DNA of 64,000 bases from Rhodococcus sp. B50. Its GTDB lineage: Bacteria; Actinomycetota; Actinomycetes; Mycobacteriales; Mycobacteriaceae. Positions 42,380 through 50,783 of this stretch are shown here, piece by piece. The stretch covers positions 620,001 to 684,000 of the forward strand of contig NZ_WPAG02000003.1 of assembly GCF_013602415.1 (NCBI RefSeq), written 5' to 3'. The first letter of the stretch is position 1, and the number at the start of each line of letters is the position of its first letter. The position numbers and the translations under genes are program-made. The notes under the pieces are model-generated. The model did no database searches. It was not told the origin of the DNA and saw nothing but the letters and a program-made list of their open reading frames with translations.

Positions 42380-42507
42380 GTCGTTCTCCTTGTTGTGGTG
42401 CAACAGTTTCCATAAACGATCGGACTGCCGTGTCTTTGGATGCGCCGGTCCCGAAAAGCTGATGTGATGGGGTCTGGCGCTCGACGTCCGGTGCGTTTAA
42501 TATCGTA

Positions 42508-42521
42508 AATATAATCATGGT
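42508..42521. promoter_or_regulatory. AT-rich operator candidate
   Basis: AATATAATCATGGT within a larger dyad GCGTTTA (42493) ... TAAACGC (42521). It lies between divergent genes 42379 and 42611 and fits AAYATA-N2-YATGKT. Confidence 0.5.
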
Positions 42522-42610
42522 AAACGCGGCGTGGCAAGAGTCACATACGGCCGCAAGGAGTGCTCGTACAAGCATATGGCGCGACTCTCCACGGCGAAAG
42601 GACGAAACTC

Positions 42611-43360
42611 ATGGATCTGCGACTGGCAGGGAAGGTTGCGATTGTCACGGGCGCAAGTCGTGGTCTCGGGAGGGCTGCGGCAGAGGCGCTGCTCGACGAG
42701 GGGGCCTCGGTGCTCCTTGTGGCACGGTCGAAAGAGCCGCTGGACGAGCTGCACAACCGCTACCCCGACCGAACAGCGGTGCGGCCGTGCGACATGCGTG
42801 ACATGAATGCGGTTGCGGAGCTCGCAGATGCAGCGGTCGAAGCCTTCGGTCGACTCGACATCGTCGTCAACAATGCCGGGATCGCGCCTGCCGGCCGATT
42901 CGACGAACAGCCGCAGGAGCAGTGGGACGAGGTGTTCGACGTGAATGTGCGTGCACCTGCTGTGCTGACTCGAGCTGCAGCGCGACACCTTCTTCCTCAG
43001 AAGTCGGGCAAGATCATCAATGTGGCCAGCACGTCGGGTATCAAGGGAAAGCCGACCTTGGTCGCGTATTCGTCGTCCAAGGGCGCGGTGCTGCAGTTCA
43101 CGAAGGCGCTTGCCGGTGAATGGGCCAAGAAGGGTGTTCAGGTCAACGCCATTGCACCTGGTGCTTTCACGACCGACGCGCAGGCCGCGGTCACCGAATC
43201 CCCCGATGTGCTTGCCAAGCGGCTTCGGAAGATTCCCGCCGGTCGCATGGGTAGTCCGGCCGAGTTTGGTCCGCTTGTCGCATACCTCGCGTCGCCTTTG
43301 TCCGATTTTGTTACCGGTTCGGTTGCCGTCATCGACGGTGGCGAAGTCAGCCGACTCTGA
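42611..43360 (+). CDS. SDR-family oxidoreductase
   Basis: A 249-residue SDR from ATG 42611 after CGAAAGGACG. It has TGASRGLGRAAAEALLDEGA (glycine motif), IVVNNAGIAPAGRF and the catalytic ASTSGIKGKPTLVAYSSSKG with Ser, Tyr and Lys. The C-terminus SPLSDFVTGSVAVIDGGEVS is FabG-like. Arg after the second strand (LVARSKEP) suggests NADP(H). It forms an operon with the amidohydrolase that starts 10 bp later. Confidence 0.92.
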   Translation: MDLRLAGKVAIVTGASRGLGRAAAEALLDEGASVLLVARSKEPLDELHNRYPDRTAVRPCDMRDMNAVAELADAAVEAFGRLDIVVNNAGIAPAGRFDEQPQEQWDEVFDVNVRAPAVLTRAAARHLLPQKSGKIINVASTSGIKGKPTLVAYSSSKGAVLQFTKALAGEWAKKGVQVNAIAPGAFTTDAQAAVTESPDVLAKRLRKIPAGRMGSPAEFGPLVAYLASPLSDFVTGSVAVIDGGEVSRL

Positions 43361-43370
43361 GAGGATCACC

Positions 43371-44159
43371 ATGATCATCGACGCACATACGCACATGTGG
43401 CCCGACGCCGTCGCGAGGAAGGCACTCGCCGGCTCGGTGCCGGATCTCGAGCGCCGCGGCGACGGGACCCAGGACGGTTTGAAGAAGTCCATGAAGGACG
43501 CGGGAGTGGACCGCTCCGTATGCCTTGCGGTGGCCAACGACGGCGGCTCGGTCGACAAGGCCAACAAATTCTCGGCTTCCCTCGACCCCGATCATTTCAT
43601 TGGTTTCGGCTCGGTCCACCCTGATTTGACGCCGGAAGAGAACATCGAGAGCCTGCGCCGACACGGGTTGAAGGGCGCGAAGATTCACCCGTTCTTCCAG
43701 CGCTATGCGTTGGACGACCGACGGCTCGCGCCACTGCTGGACGCGATGCAGGGCGAGTTCGCTGTCATCATCCATGTCGGTTCGATCAGCACAGCGAGCT
43801 CCGAAGGGGTGTGTAGCCCGACCATGCTTGCGGATCTGGCTCGCAACTTCCCGAAGCTTGACGTCATCGCATGCCATTTCGGCGGATACCGGCAGTTCGA
43901 GGCCGCCGCCGAGACGGTGGTGGGTCTTCCCGTTTACCTGGACACCTCGTGGCCCCCGAGCGTGGCCGAGCTCAACCCTGTGGAAGTACGCAAAGTGATC
44001 GAGAAGCACGGCCCGGAACGTGTTGTCTTCGCGTCCGACTGGCCGATGGCCGATCAGGCGCGTGAGATCAGGGCGGTTCGTGAACTCGGACTTGCCGATG
44101 ATGATGTGGAGCAGATCCTCGGACTCAATCTGGCACGACTGCTCGACATTTCGGTCTGA
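43371..44159 (+). CDS. Amidohydrolase-2 family protein
   Basis: A 262-residue TIM-barrel hydrolase. It begins IIDAHTHMWPDAV, with the HxH metal motif at residues 6-8; other likely ligands are KGAKIHPFFQRYALDD (His), VIACHFGGYRQF (His) and RVVFASDWPMADQ (Asp). Members of this group hydrolyse lactones or decarboxylate aromatic acids (ACMSD and LigI types). Given the SDR partner and nearby P450s, a lactonase or ring-opening C-C hydrolase is plausible (inference). A strong terminator follows. Confidence 0.9.
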   Translation: MIIDAHTHMWPDAVARKALAGSVPDLERRGDGTQDGLKKSMKDAGVDRSVCLAVANDGGSVDKANKFSASLDPDHFIGFGSVHPDLTPEENIESLRRHGLKGAKIHPFFQRYALDDRRLAPLLDAMQGEFAVIIHVGSISTASSEGVCSPTMLADLARNFPKLDVIACHFGGYRQFEAAAETVVGLPVYLDTSWPPSVAELNPVEVRKVIEKHGPERVVFASDWPMADQAREIRAVRELGLADDDVEQILGLNLARLLDISV

Positions 44160-44209
44160 CATCAGTTCCAGCTCGTCACCTGGAAGATCGCGTTACCCAG
44201 GTGACCTGA

Positions 44210-44245
44210 GGCCCGGAGGATTGCGATTGCAACCTCCGGGCCTTT
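44210..44245 (+). terminator. Rho-independent terminator
   Basis: GGCCCGGAGG and CCTCCGGGCC pair perfectly around a 13-base loop and are followed by TTTCC. It lies 50 bp after the amidohydrolase and before the P450 promoter. Confidence 0.8.
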
Positions 44246-44265
44246 CCATGGATCCTTGCGCGTTA

Positions 44266-44279
44266 AATATAGATATGGT
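44266..44279. promoter_or_regulatory. AT-rich operator candidate
   Basis: AATATAGATATGGT, two changes from AACATAGATATGTT, 50 bp before the P450 start at 44329. The 16 bases CGTTAAATATAGATAT around it recur exactly (inverted) at 48540-48555 upstream of the second P450. Confidence 0.6.
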
Positions 44280-44328
44280 TAAGTGATTTAGCACACGTGT
44301 CGTGCATCACAATTCCAGGGAGGCCGCC

Positions 44329-45525
44329 ATGACCACTGCTACTGCCTTCGATCCCCTCAGCCCGGAAGTTCAACAGGATCCGTATCCCTACTACAAGGAA
44401 CTGCGGCGCAACGCACCGGTCCAGTACATCGAATCGGTCGCAGCCTGGGGGATCTTTCGCTACTCCGACGTCGAGAGCACGTTCAAACGCCCCGAGATTT
44501 TCTCGGCCAAGGACTTCACCACCAACGCATTCGGCGAATTCGATCCGGTATCCGAGGTGAAGTCCATCATCGCCACTGATCCACCGGAGCACTCGCGTAT
44601 CCGACGTTTGGCCAACGCCGGATTCCGGCCAGGTGCGATCAAAGCCATGGAACCGAAGGTCGACGCTGTGATCGAACGACTGCTCGACAACCTCGAAGGT
44701 CAGCGCTCCGATTTCGATCTGGTGTCCGATTTCGCTGCTTATGTCCCCGTCAACGTCACCGCCGACCTGCTCGGAGTGGAAGACCCGGACGTGCGAGAAG
44801 ACTTCAAGCGCTGGACGGCGGATCTGCTGCAAGCGCCCAACCGAGGAGTGCTCCCGCAGGGCGATCTCGACCGCATTCGCGCGAGTGTCGCCGAGCTTCG
44901 CGCCTATTTCACCGAGCAGATCGAGTATCGACGCACGCACCCCGGAAGCGACCTGATCTCCGATCTGGTTCGCGCCGAAGAGGAGAGCCAGACGCTCACT
45001 GCCACGGAGATTCTGAGCTTGGTGGCGCTGATGCAGTTCGGCGGTTCCGAAACTCCGTCCCACCTCATCAGCTCGACCGTATACAACCTGTTCTCCCATC
45101 CCGAGATCCTGGCCGAGGTGCGCCGCGACCCGAGCCGGGCGCTGGCTGCCGTCCAGGAGACACTGCGCCAGAACTCGCCCGTGCAGATGGTGTTCCAGAC
45201 CGCGGTTGAGGACGTCGATGTCGCGGGCGTGACCATCCCGAGCGGATCCATGGTGTTCTCCTACATCGCCGCAGCCAACCACGACGACACGGTGTTCGAC
45301 GAACCGGAGAAGTTCGTTCTCGACCGCCCCAACCTCAATAGGCACCTGTCGTTCGCCACGGGCGCACACCACTGCATCGGTGCTCCGCTCGGGCGGATGA
45401 TGTGCGCCAAGGCAGTCGGAGGCGTGCTGGCTCGCTTCCCTCATCTCCGACCGCTCGAAGAACGTCCCCGATGGATGCCTTCCTACTGGGTCCGTGGTCT
45501 TGCGCAGTACCGGTTCACTGCCTGA
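44329..45525 (+). CDS. Cytochrome P450 (1)
   Basis: A 398-residue bacterial P450 from ATG 44329 after GGGAGG. The haem ligand Cys is in SFATGAHHCIGAPLGRMM near residue 350. The I-helix reads LMQFGGSETPSH, so the common AGxDTT acid/alcohol pair is GGSET. ExxR is in QETLRQNSP. It needs electrons from a ferredoxin, probably that at 47004. It likely hydroxylates an alicyclic or terpenoid substrate early in the pathway (inference). Upstream lies the AATATAGATATGGT site; the next gene is a mycofactocin-type SDR that could oxidise the alcohol formed. Confidence 0.93.
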   Translation: MTTATAFDPLSPEVQQDPYPYYKELRRNAPVQYIESVAAWGIFRYSDVESTFKRPEIFSAKDFTTNAFGEFDPVSEVKSIIATDPPEHSRIRRLANAGFRPGAIKAMEPKVDAVIERLLDNLEGQRSDFDLVSDFAAYVPVNVTADLLGVEDPDVREDFKRWTADLLQAPNRGVLPQGDLDRIRASVAELRAYFTEQIEYRRTHPGSDLISDLVRAEEESQTLTATEILSLVALMQFGGSETPSHLISSTVYNLFSHPEILAEVRRDPSRALAAVQETLRQNSPVQMVFQTAVEDVDVAGVTIPSGSMVFSYIAAANHDDTVFDEPEKFVLDRPNLNRHLSFATGAHHCIGAPLGRMMCAKAVGGVLARFPHLRPLEERPRWMPSYWVRGLAQYRFTA

Positions 45526-45668
45526 CGCACCGGTTCGAGGCCGAGTGCGCCTCGCATCTCGATCGACTCATCCAGAGTGTGCCCTCCTGGATGACGAGCC
45601 TGTTCCGGGGGTTGTTCTCGAAGCCGTCCGATCGGACTGAAAAGACCAGTCCGGGAATAGGAATCGAT

Positions 45669-46475
45669 ATGAAACTCGAAGGTAAAGTGGCGTTTGTGAC
45701 CGGTGCTGCGCACGGGCAGGGCGCCTCACACGCACGCTACCTGGCGAACGAGGGCGCCCGCATCGTTGCGGTCGACATCTGTGAGGACATCAAGCCGATC
45801 TACCCACTGGGTACCCGAGAAGAGCTGGACGGCACCGTGGCATCGATCAACGACGCCGGTGGTGAAGCCATTGCAGTCCAGGCTGATGTTCGTTCGTCGC
45901 CGGAGATGAAGGCGGCCGTCGACGTTGCGGTCAAGGCCTTCGGTACCGTCGACATCCTGTGCAACAACGCAGGCGTATGTATCGTCGAGGCGGTCGACGA
46001 GATTTCCGATGAAAGCCTCGATGCGGTGATCGATGTCAACCTGAAGGGAGTCTTCAATACCGTGCGGCACATTGCGCCGATCATGAAGGCTCAACGGTCG
46101 GGAAAGATCATCAACACCGCCTCTGCGGGCGGTCTCAAAGCCCTACCGATGGTCTCGCACTACGCGGCAGCAAAAGGCGGCGTGGTGATGGCGACGAAGA
46201 GTTGGGCGAACGAACTGTCGGAGTGGGGAATCAACGTCAACGGCATCGCTCCCGGAACGATCTACACCGGAATGATCACCGGAATCGCCGGGCAACTGGG
46301 GCAGGATCCCGGCGAAGCATTCGAGCAGTTCAATGCGAACAACATGTTCAAGGGCGAGCGCGGCCACGTCACTGTCGATGACATCTCCACAATGGTGGTT
46401 TACCTAGCGAGTGACGACGCACGGATGATCACAGGTCAGGTCATCCCGGTGGACGCCGGCTGGGTCGCATCATAA
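45669..46475 (+). CDS. Mycofactocin-coupled SDR
   Basis: A 268-residue SDR starting at ATG 45669; the open frame further upstream overlaps the P450 end. After TGAAHGQGASHARYLANEGA it shows the insertion AVDICEDIKPIYPLGTREEL that marks mycofactocin-dependent SDRs (carveol dehydrogenase group), then ILCNNAGVCI, catalytic ASAGGLKALPMVSHYAAAKG and the end ITGQVIPVDAGW. Such enzymes hold NAD tightly and pass electrons to mycofactocin. It probably oxidises a secondary alcohol made by the P450. A bidirectional-type hairpin follows. Confidence 0.9.
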   Translation: MKLEGKVAFVTGAAHGQGASHARYLANEGARIVAVDICEDIKPIYPLGTREELDGTVASINDAGGEAIAVQADVRSSPEMKAAVDVAVKAFGTVDILCNNAGVCIVEAVDEISDESLDAVIDVNLKGVFNTVRHIAPIMKAQRSGKIINTASAGGLKALPMVSHYAAAKGGVVMATKSWANELSEWGINVNGIAPGTIYTGMITGIAGQLGQDPGEAFEQFNANNMFKGERGHVTVDDISTMVVYLASDDARMITGQVIPVDAGWVAS

Positions 46476-46511
46476 GCCCTGCAGGTCGACGCGATCCGTA
46501 TACGCGGATAT

Positions 46512-46546
46512 GAGCGCCCCAGCGAATGGATCTCGCTGGGGCGCTC
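46512..46546. terminator. Hairpin terminator, copy 1
   Basis: GAGCGCCCCAGCGA and TCGCTGGGGCGCTC pair perfectly (14 bp) around 7 bases and are followed by GTTGTA. It closes the SDR gene; a second, almost identical hairpin is at 46951-46985. Confidence 0.8.
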
Positions 46547-46554
46547 GTTGTATG

Positions 46555-46720
46555 TGGGAGGCTGAGCACGCCTCGGCTCCTTTGTCCTCTTCCGAGCGAC
46601 TCCGTGCGCCTTCGCGGGCGAACTCGCCACGGTCCGAGGGGATTTCGTCCCGACATTTCGACTGGTTTCGCAGGACCGCGGTCGTCAGCCTGACGACTCG
46701 GGTACTCACCGAGGTGGCAC
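46555..46720 (-). pseudogene. Degenerate ferredoxin 3' end (duplicated)
   Basis: On the minus strand it resembles the end of the ferredoxin at 47004: AREGARSRSEEDKGAEA against AREGAQSCPEGAIEISED, next to a copy of the same terminator. The Cys is lost and no start is present. It arose by a local duplication of the ferredoxin tail and terminator. Confidence 0.55.
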
Positions 46721-46729
46721 AGCAACGGA

Positions 46730-46778
46730 GTACGTCATCCCGTCAGCAATCACTGCGTCCTTCCTGACGGGAACGTAC
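46730..46778. repeat. Interrupted inverted repeat
   Basis: Arms GTACGT-N3-CCCGTCAG and CTGACGGG-N-ACGTAC around 17 bases, in a non-coding stretch between the two terminator copies. It could be a remnant end of a small element or a terminator. Confidence 0.5.
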
Positions 46779-46950
46779 ACGGTCTGGCTTCGGACATAGG
46801 CTTCCCTCGGTGCAGGATCCGTGTCGGCTCAGAAGAATATTGTCCCACCAACGCCAACCCTTCGCCGAGCCTGCCACAGTCGGGACGTGGTCGGTAACTT
46901 CCGTCGGTCCATAAGCTCTGCAGGTCAATGCGATCCGTGGACTCGGATGT

Positions 46951-46985
46951 GAGCGCCCCAGCGAATGAATGTCGCTGGGGCGCTC
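46951..46985. terminator. Hairpin terminator, copy 2
   Basis: Same arms as copy 1 (GAGCGCCCCAGCGA / TCGCTGGGGCGCTC) with a different loop. It closes the ferredoxin gene on the minus strand. The flanking sequence CTGCAGGTC-N2-TGCGATCCGT is also shared with copy 1. Confidence 0.8.
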
Positions 46986-47003
46986 GTTGTATATGGGGCA
47001 GGA

Positions 47004-47204
47004 TCAGTCCTCGGATATCTCGATGGCCCCTTCCGGGCAACTCTGCGCGCCTTCACGGGCAGAAGCTTCGTGTCCGGGTAGCACCTCACGGGCGACGTCC
47101 CGATGATCGGCGAAGCCTTCGTCATCCGGTTCGTACACGTCGGGCGCGATGGAATAGCAGCGTCCGTGGCCGCTGCACAGCCCACTGTCGATCGTCAGTT
47201 TCAT
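47004..47204 (-). CDS. Ferredoxin of P450 systems
   Basis: A 66-residue ferredoxin. Cluster ligands lie in DSGLCSGHGRCYSIAP (a CxxHxxC motif, His in place of the second Cys) and QSCPEGAIEI. The His-containing form is typical of P450-linked ferredoxins in actinobacteria, which carry a [3Fe-4S] or [4Fe-4S] cluster. It starts 4 bp after the stop of the P450 at 47209-48426 and is surely cotranscribed. It would pass electrons from a reductase to one or both P450s. Confidence 0.93.
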   Translation of the reverse strand: MKLTIDSGLCSGHGRCYSIAPDVYEPDDEGFADHRDVAREVLPGHEASAREGAQSCPEGAIEISED

Positions 47205-47208
47205 CGCG

Positions 47209-48426
47209 TCATCCCTTCGTGGCGGTACCGAATGTGAGTTCCAGCGAGGTCGTCGTCCTCAACTGGCTGGTTTCCGTCTTTGCCGACGTTCCTTCGGTGA
47301 GATGGAAGTCGGGTATACGGCGGAGGAACTCCTCGAGCGTTACCTTGAGCTCGAGGCGTGCAAGGTGTGAGCCGAGGCAACGATGGGGGCCGATGCCGAA
47401 TGCCGAATGGACGGTTCCCTTGCGGTGGATGTCGAGAACAGCGGGATTTTCCACCAGTTCGGGATCTCGCGATACCGCTGCGTAGTTGAGTGCGATCCAG
47501 TCGCCGGCGCGCAACTCGAGATCTCCCAGCGTGGTGTCCTGGGTGACATACCGAGCCGGCGCGACGACAGGCGCAAACAGACGCACGAATTCTTCGACGG
47601 CCTGTGGGACAAGATCGGGATTGTCGTGCAACTCCTTCCGCACATCGTCGTGTTGGGCAAGGTAATTCACCGCGGCAGTCATGGCATGAGTGGTCGTCGC
47701 CAGGCCCCCGAAGACCAGGTCCAGGACAATGGCTACCTTGTCCTCCCACGGTGCGGGCGTTCCGTCCTCGCGGTCGACACCCGCATTGACGACGTCGACG
47801 ACATCACCCCGCGGCTCTTCCTTGGTGCGCTGCTCCAGATATGCTGCCAGATAGTCGTTTACCTTCATGAAGTACTGAGGACGTTCCTCGATCGGCCCGA
47901 AGGTACCTTTGTCGATGCCCTCGAACAGTTCGGGGAGGTCGGATTCGGGCACCCCCATCAGGCAGCGGAAGAACACCATTCCGGGCAGATGCGCCGAGAA
48001 ATCGGAAACGAAGTTGCAACGGCCTTTGTCGGCGAACTTGTCGATCAATTCGTTTGCGATCGTGCGAATCTGATCTTCGAACTCGGCGACGGCTGTGGGC
48101 GAGAAGAAGGGGTTCAGGGCCTTGCGCCACTTGTCGTGGTACGGCGGGTCGGATTCCTCCGGGAGGATGACGGGGGAGCCGTCGGGGCGATTGACCATGT
48201 AACCTTTGGCCGAGCTGAATGTGCGCCAGTCCTGAGCGGCTTTCTTCACATCCTTGTAGGTGTTGATGACCTTGTATCCATGTCCGGTCTTGCTGTGCGC
48301 AACCGGGCACTTCGCGGCCATCTCGTTCAGCACGTCCTCGAAACGCTCGTTGAACTCGGGATCTTCGAAGTCGAAGTCGTTGAACATGTCTCGCTTGAAC
48401 GGTTGCACTGGAGGTGTCTGAGTCAC
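47209..48426 (-). CDS. Cytochrome P450 (2)
   Basis: A 405-residue bacterial P450. The haem-binding motif is SAFGIGPHRCLGSHLARLEL near residue 350, ExxR is in VEEFVRLFAP, and the I-helix reads VFGGLATTTHAMTA, with GGxATT replacing AGxDTT. The substrate is not evident. The ferredoxin gene follows at once. The promoter region (48427-48635) holds AAGATATCTATATT, the same operator-like motif as P450 (1). Confidence 0.93.
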   Translation of the reverse strand: MTQTPPVQPFKRDMFNDFDFEDPEFNERFEDVLNEMAAKCPVAHSKTGHGYKVINTYKDVKKAAQDWRTFSSAKGYMVNRPDGSPVILPEESDPPYHDKWRKALNPFFSPTAVAEFEDQIRTIANELIDKFADKGRCNFVSDFSAHLPGMVFFRCLMGVPESDLPELFEGIDKGTFGPIEERPQYFMKVNDYLAAYLEQRTKEEPRGDVVDVVNAGVDREDGTPAPWEDKVAIVLDLVFGGLATTTHAMTAAVNYLAQHDDVRKELHDNPDLVPQAVEEFVRLFAPVVAPARYVTQDTTLGDLELRAGDWIALNYAAVSRDPELVENPAVLDIHRKGTVHSAFGIGPHRCLGSHLARLELKVTLEEFLRRIPDFHLTEGTSAKTETSQLRTTTSLELTFGTATKG

Positions 48427-48536
48427 AGTGGATCCTTCGCTCTAACAGTCGGTCGACGGGGCTGGAAGGGAATGTGGTGGCGGCTCACCGCAACCCTTAC
48501 TGGGTACCTCGGAGCCTGTGATGTGGAACACTTCAT

Positions 48537-48550
48537 AAGATATCTATATT
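48537..48550. promoter_or_regulatory. AT-rich operator candidate
   Basis: AAGATATCTATATT; on the minus strand AATATAGATATCTT, two changes from the dyad AACATAGATATGTT. It is about 110 bp upstream of P450 (2). Confidence 0.55.
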
Positions 48551-48635
48551 TAACGGGCCCGTCAACCGTCGGATCGGGTGCCGACCGACTTCCTCGCCGC
48601 CCTCGGCAGAGAGAACCGGTGAGGGTGATCGGTTG

Positions 48636-49946
48636 TCAGTTCAGTACGCGATCACGTGTTTCGGGCATTCGGGCGTATACCACGAGGCCCACCAGGGCGG
48701 CTCCGGCCACATACATCCAGACCCGGTCCTGCATGCCGTTGGTCGCTAGCCAGGTGGTGACATAAGGTGCGGTCCCCCCGAACACTGCAACCGCGATGGC
48801 GTAGGGGAATCCGATCCCGGTGGTGCGGATCTCCGCGGGGAACTGCTCGGCCATGACCGTCGCAATGAGGCCCGCGTATCCGGCCAGCAGGGTGACTCCG
48901 ATGATCTCCACCATGAACAGGGTCCAGAATCCCCCGGTTTCGAGCAGCCGGAAGGCGGGATACGCGAACAATAGAAATCCTGCTGCGAAGAAGATCATGA
49001 TCGGCTTGCGGCCGACGCGGTCGGCGAGTATGCCGACGAACGGCAGCAGGCACAGGAAGTACGCCAACGCGATCGTGTTCGCGACCAGCGCGGTCTGCAG
49101 TTCCATCGTGCCGAGGGCCGAGCTGACGTATCCCGGCATGTAGTTGATCCAGATGTAGTAGATCAGAACGCCGGCCGCTGCCATCCCGATCACCCGAAGC
49201 GCCGCGCCCGGGTGCTTCCGGAGCATCCGAGTCAACGGGTTCCGCTGGATACGACCTTCTTCGCGTGCATTGCGGAAGTCGTCGGTCTCGTCGAGTCCGA
49301 TGCGCAGCCACAGGCCGACCAGCCCGAGGAGTCCGCCGACGATGAATGCCGCGCGCCAGCCCCACGACGCCATAGCGTCCGGTTCCAATACTGAGGTGAG
49401 GCCGAGCGCCAGGAGCGCTGCGATCAACACACCTAGTCCGGCCGATACCTGCTGCCACGATCCGGCGAACGCCCTGCGCATACCTGTTGCGGACTCCACA
49501 AGTAGCGCGGACGATGACCCGAACTCGCCACCGGCGGAGAATCCTTGGACCAACCGAGCGAGGAGGAGAACGACGGGTGCTGCGACTCCGATCTGTTCGT
49601 AGGTGGGGCACAGTGCAATCAGGAACGCGCACCCCGCCATCATTACGATCGTCAGTGTCAAGCCCTTCTTCCGGCCGTGACGGTCGGTGAAGGCACCGAG
49701 CACTGCGCCGCCGACGGGGCGCATCACGAACCCGACCGCGAACACAGCGAGCGTGGCCAGAAGACCGGCCGCGGCGGAGGCCGGGGGAAAGAATTGCGTC
49801 GCGAAAACAGGAGCGAGGGCACTGTAGAGGGCCCAGTCGATCCACTCGACCGTGTTGCCTACCGAACCGGCAACAAGAGCCTTTCGTTTTCTGCGGACCT
49901 CGTCCGGGGGCGTCTCGAGATGTTCCGGGGTGTTCTGAAGTGTCAT
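48636..49946 (-). CDS. MFS transporter, metabolite:H+ symporter (MHS) type
   Basis: A 436-residue 12-helix permease. I prefer ATG 49946 with AAGGTGTG upstream over GTG 49976, which has no ribosome site. After an N-terminal tail it reads GNTVEWIDWALYSALAPVFA, typical for the MHS group (ShiA/ProP/KgtP). GAFTDRHGRKKGL is the A-like motif between helices 2 and 3, and GILADRVGRKPIMIF the repeat in the second half. It likely imports the acid degraded by this cluster. Confidence 0.9.
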   Translation of the reverse strand: MTLQNTPEHLETPPDEVRRKRKALVAGSVGNTVEWIDWALYSALAPVFATQFFPPASAAAGLLATLAVFAVGFVMRPVGGAVLGAFTDRHGRKKGLTLTIVMMAGCAFLIALCPTYEQIGVAAPVVLLLARLVQGFSAGGEFGSSSALLVESATGMRRAFAGSWQQVSAGLGVLIAALLALGLTSVLEPDAMASWGWRAAFIVGGLLGLVGLWLRIGLDETDDFRNAREEGRIQRNPLTRMLRKHPGAALRVIGMAAAGVLIYYIWINYMPGYVSSALGTMELQTALVANTIALAYFLCLLPFVGILADRVGRKPIMIFFAAGFLLFAYPAFRLLETGGFWTLFMVEIIGVTLLAGYAGLIATVMAEQFPAEIRTTGIGFPYAIAVAVFGGTAPYVTTWLATNGMQDRVWMYVAGAALVGLVVYARMPETRDRVLN

Positions 49947-49975
49947 TGCCACACCTTCTTTGGACTTGTCGGCCA

Positions 49976-50758
49976 CTATCGGCCGACGAAATACGCCGAT
50001 CGTTTCTCCGCCATGGCGCGTCGCGCTTCCCGCGAATCGTCCGTGGCCATCACGACGGCGTGGTGCGAGGAAATGAGATCGAGTGCTGTGGCCAGGTCGT
50101 GTCTTTCGCCGAACCGTGCACTGCGCTTGATCATCTGCACGGCAACCGGAGGCTGCCGTGCGATTTCACGCGCAAGGTCGAGCACTGCCTGCTCCAGTCG
50201 GTCATCCGGATACACCTCGCTGACCAAGCCCAGGGACAGTGCTTCGTGAGCGTCGACAACTCGTCCGGTCCACATCAGCTGGAGGGCGGTTGCGCTTCCG
50301 ACGATGCGGGGAAGGAGGTAGCAACCCCCGTCACCGGGAACGAGTCCCACCTTGATATAGGCCTGGGAGAATCGCGCGGATTCCGAAGCCATCCGGATAT
50401 CCGTCAGCAGCGCCATATCCATTCCGGCCCCGAACGCGTCGCCCGAGACTCCGGCCAGGTACGGCTTGCTCAGGGCCTGTGCTGCGTGGGCAACCCGGTG
50501 CACATGCTTCGTGAGGAGGTTCTTCGCACCGAGCGGTGTCGGTTCGATTTCGTCGAGGACGGAAAGATCGACACCCGAACAGAACGACCCTCCGGTCCCG
50601 GTCAGGACGACGACGCGGATGTCGGGGCGCCGTTCCGCGTCGATCAGAGCGTCAGCCCAGGTGTCGATCATTTCGAGGGTGAAGGCGTTCTTACGGTGCG
50701 GTCGGTTGAGGCGAATGGTGGCGATATGATCTGCCACGGTGTATTCGATGTCTGCCAC
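49976..50758 (-). CDS. Enoyl-CoA hydratase/isomerase family protein
   Basis: A 260-residue crotonase. Start at GTG 50758 after GAAGGGAG; the frame allows an upstream start at 50848 without support. Motifs: IRLNRPHRKNAFTLEMIDTW, SFCSGVDLSVL (oxyanion hole 1), GVSGDAFGAGMDMALLTDIR (oxyanion hole 2) and QAYIKVGLVPGDGGCYLLPR, with Asp in place of the second catalytic Glu region. It sits in the minus-strand run of acyl-CoA genes 49976-54796. Confidence 0.9.
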   Translation of the reverse strand: MADIEYTVADHIATIRLNRPHRKNAFTLEMIDTWADALIDAERRPDIRVVVLTGTGGSFCSGVDLSVLDEIEPTPLGAKNLLTKHVHRVAHAAQALSKPYLAGVSGDAFGAGMDMALLTDIRMASESARFSQAYIKVGLVPGDGGCYLLPRIVGSATALQLMWTGRVVDAHEALSLGLVSEVYPDDRLEQAVLDLAREIARQPPVAVQMIKRSARFGERHDLATALDLISSHHAVVMATDDSREARRAMAEKRSAYFVGR

Positions 50759-50783
50759 TGGACTCCCTTCGAGGTGCGCGCGG

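Noticed and set aside
47383..48765. A 460-codon open frame on the plus strand
   Set aside because: It lies antisense to the P450 at 47209-48426, whose motifs are unmistakable. High GC at third positions opens such shadow frames.
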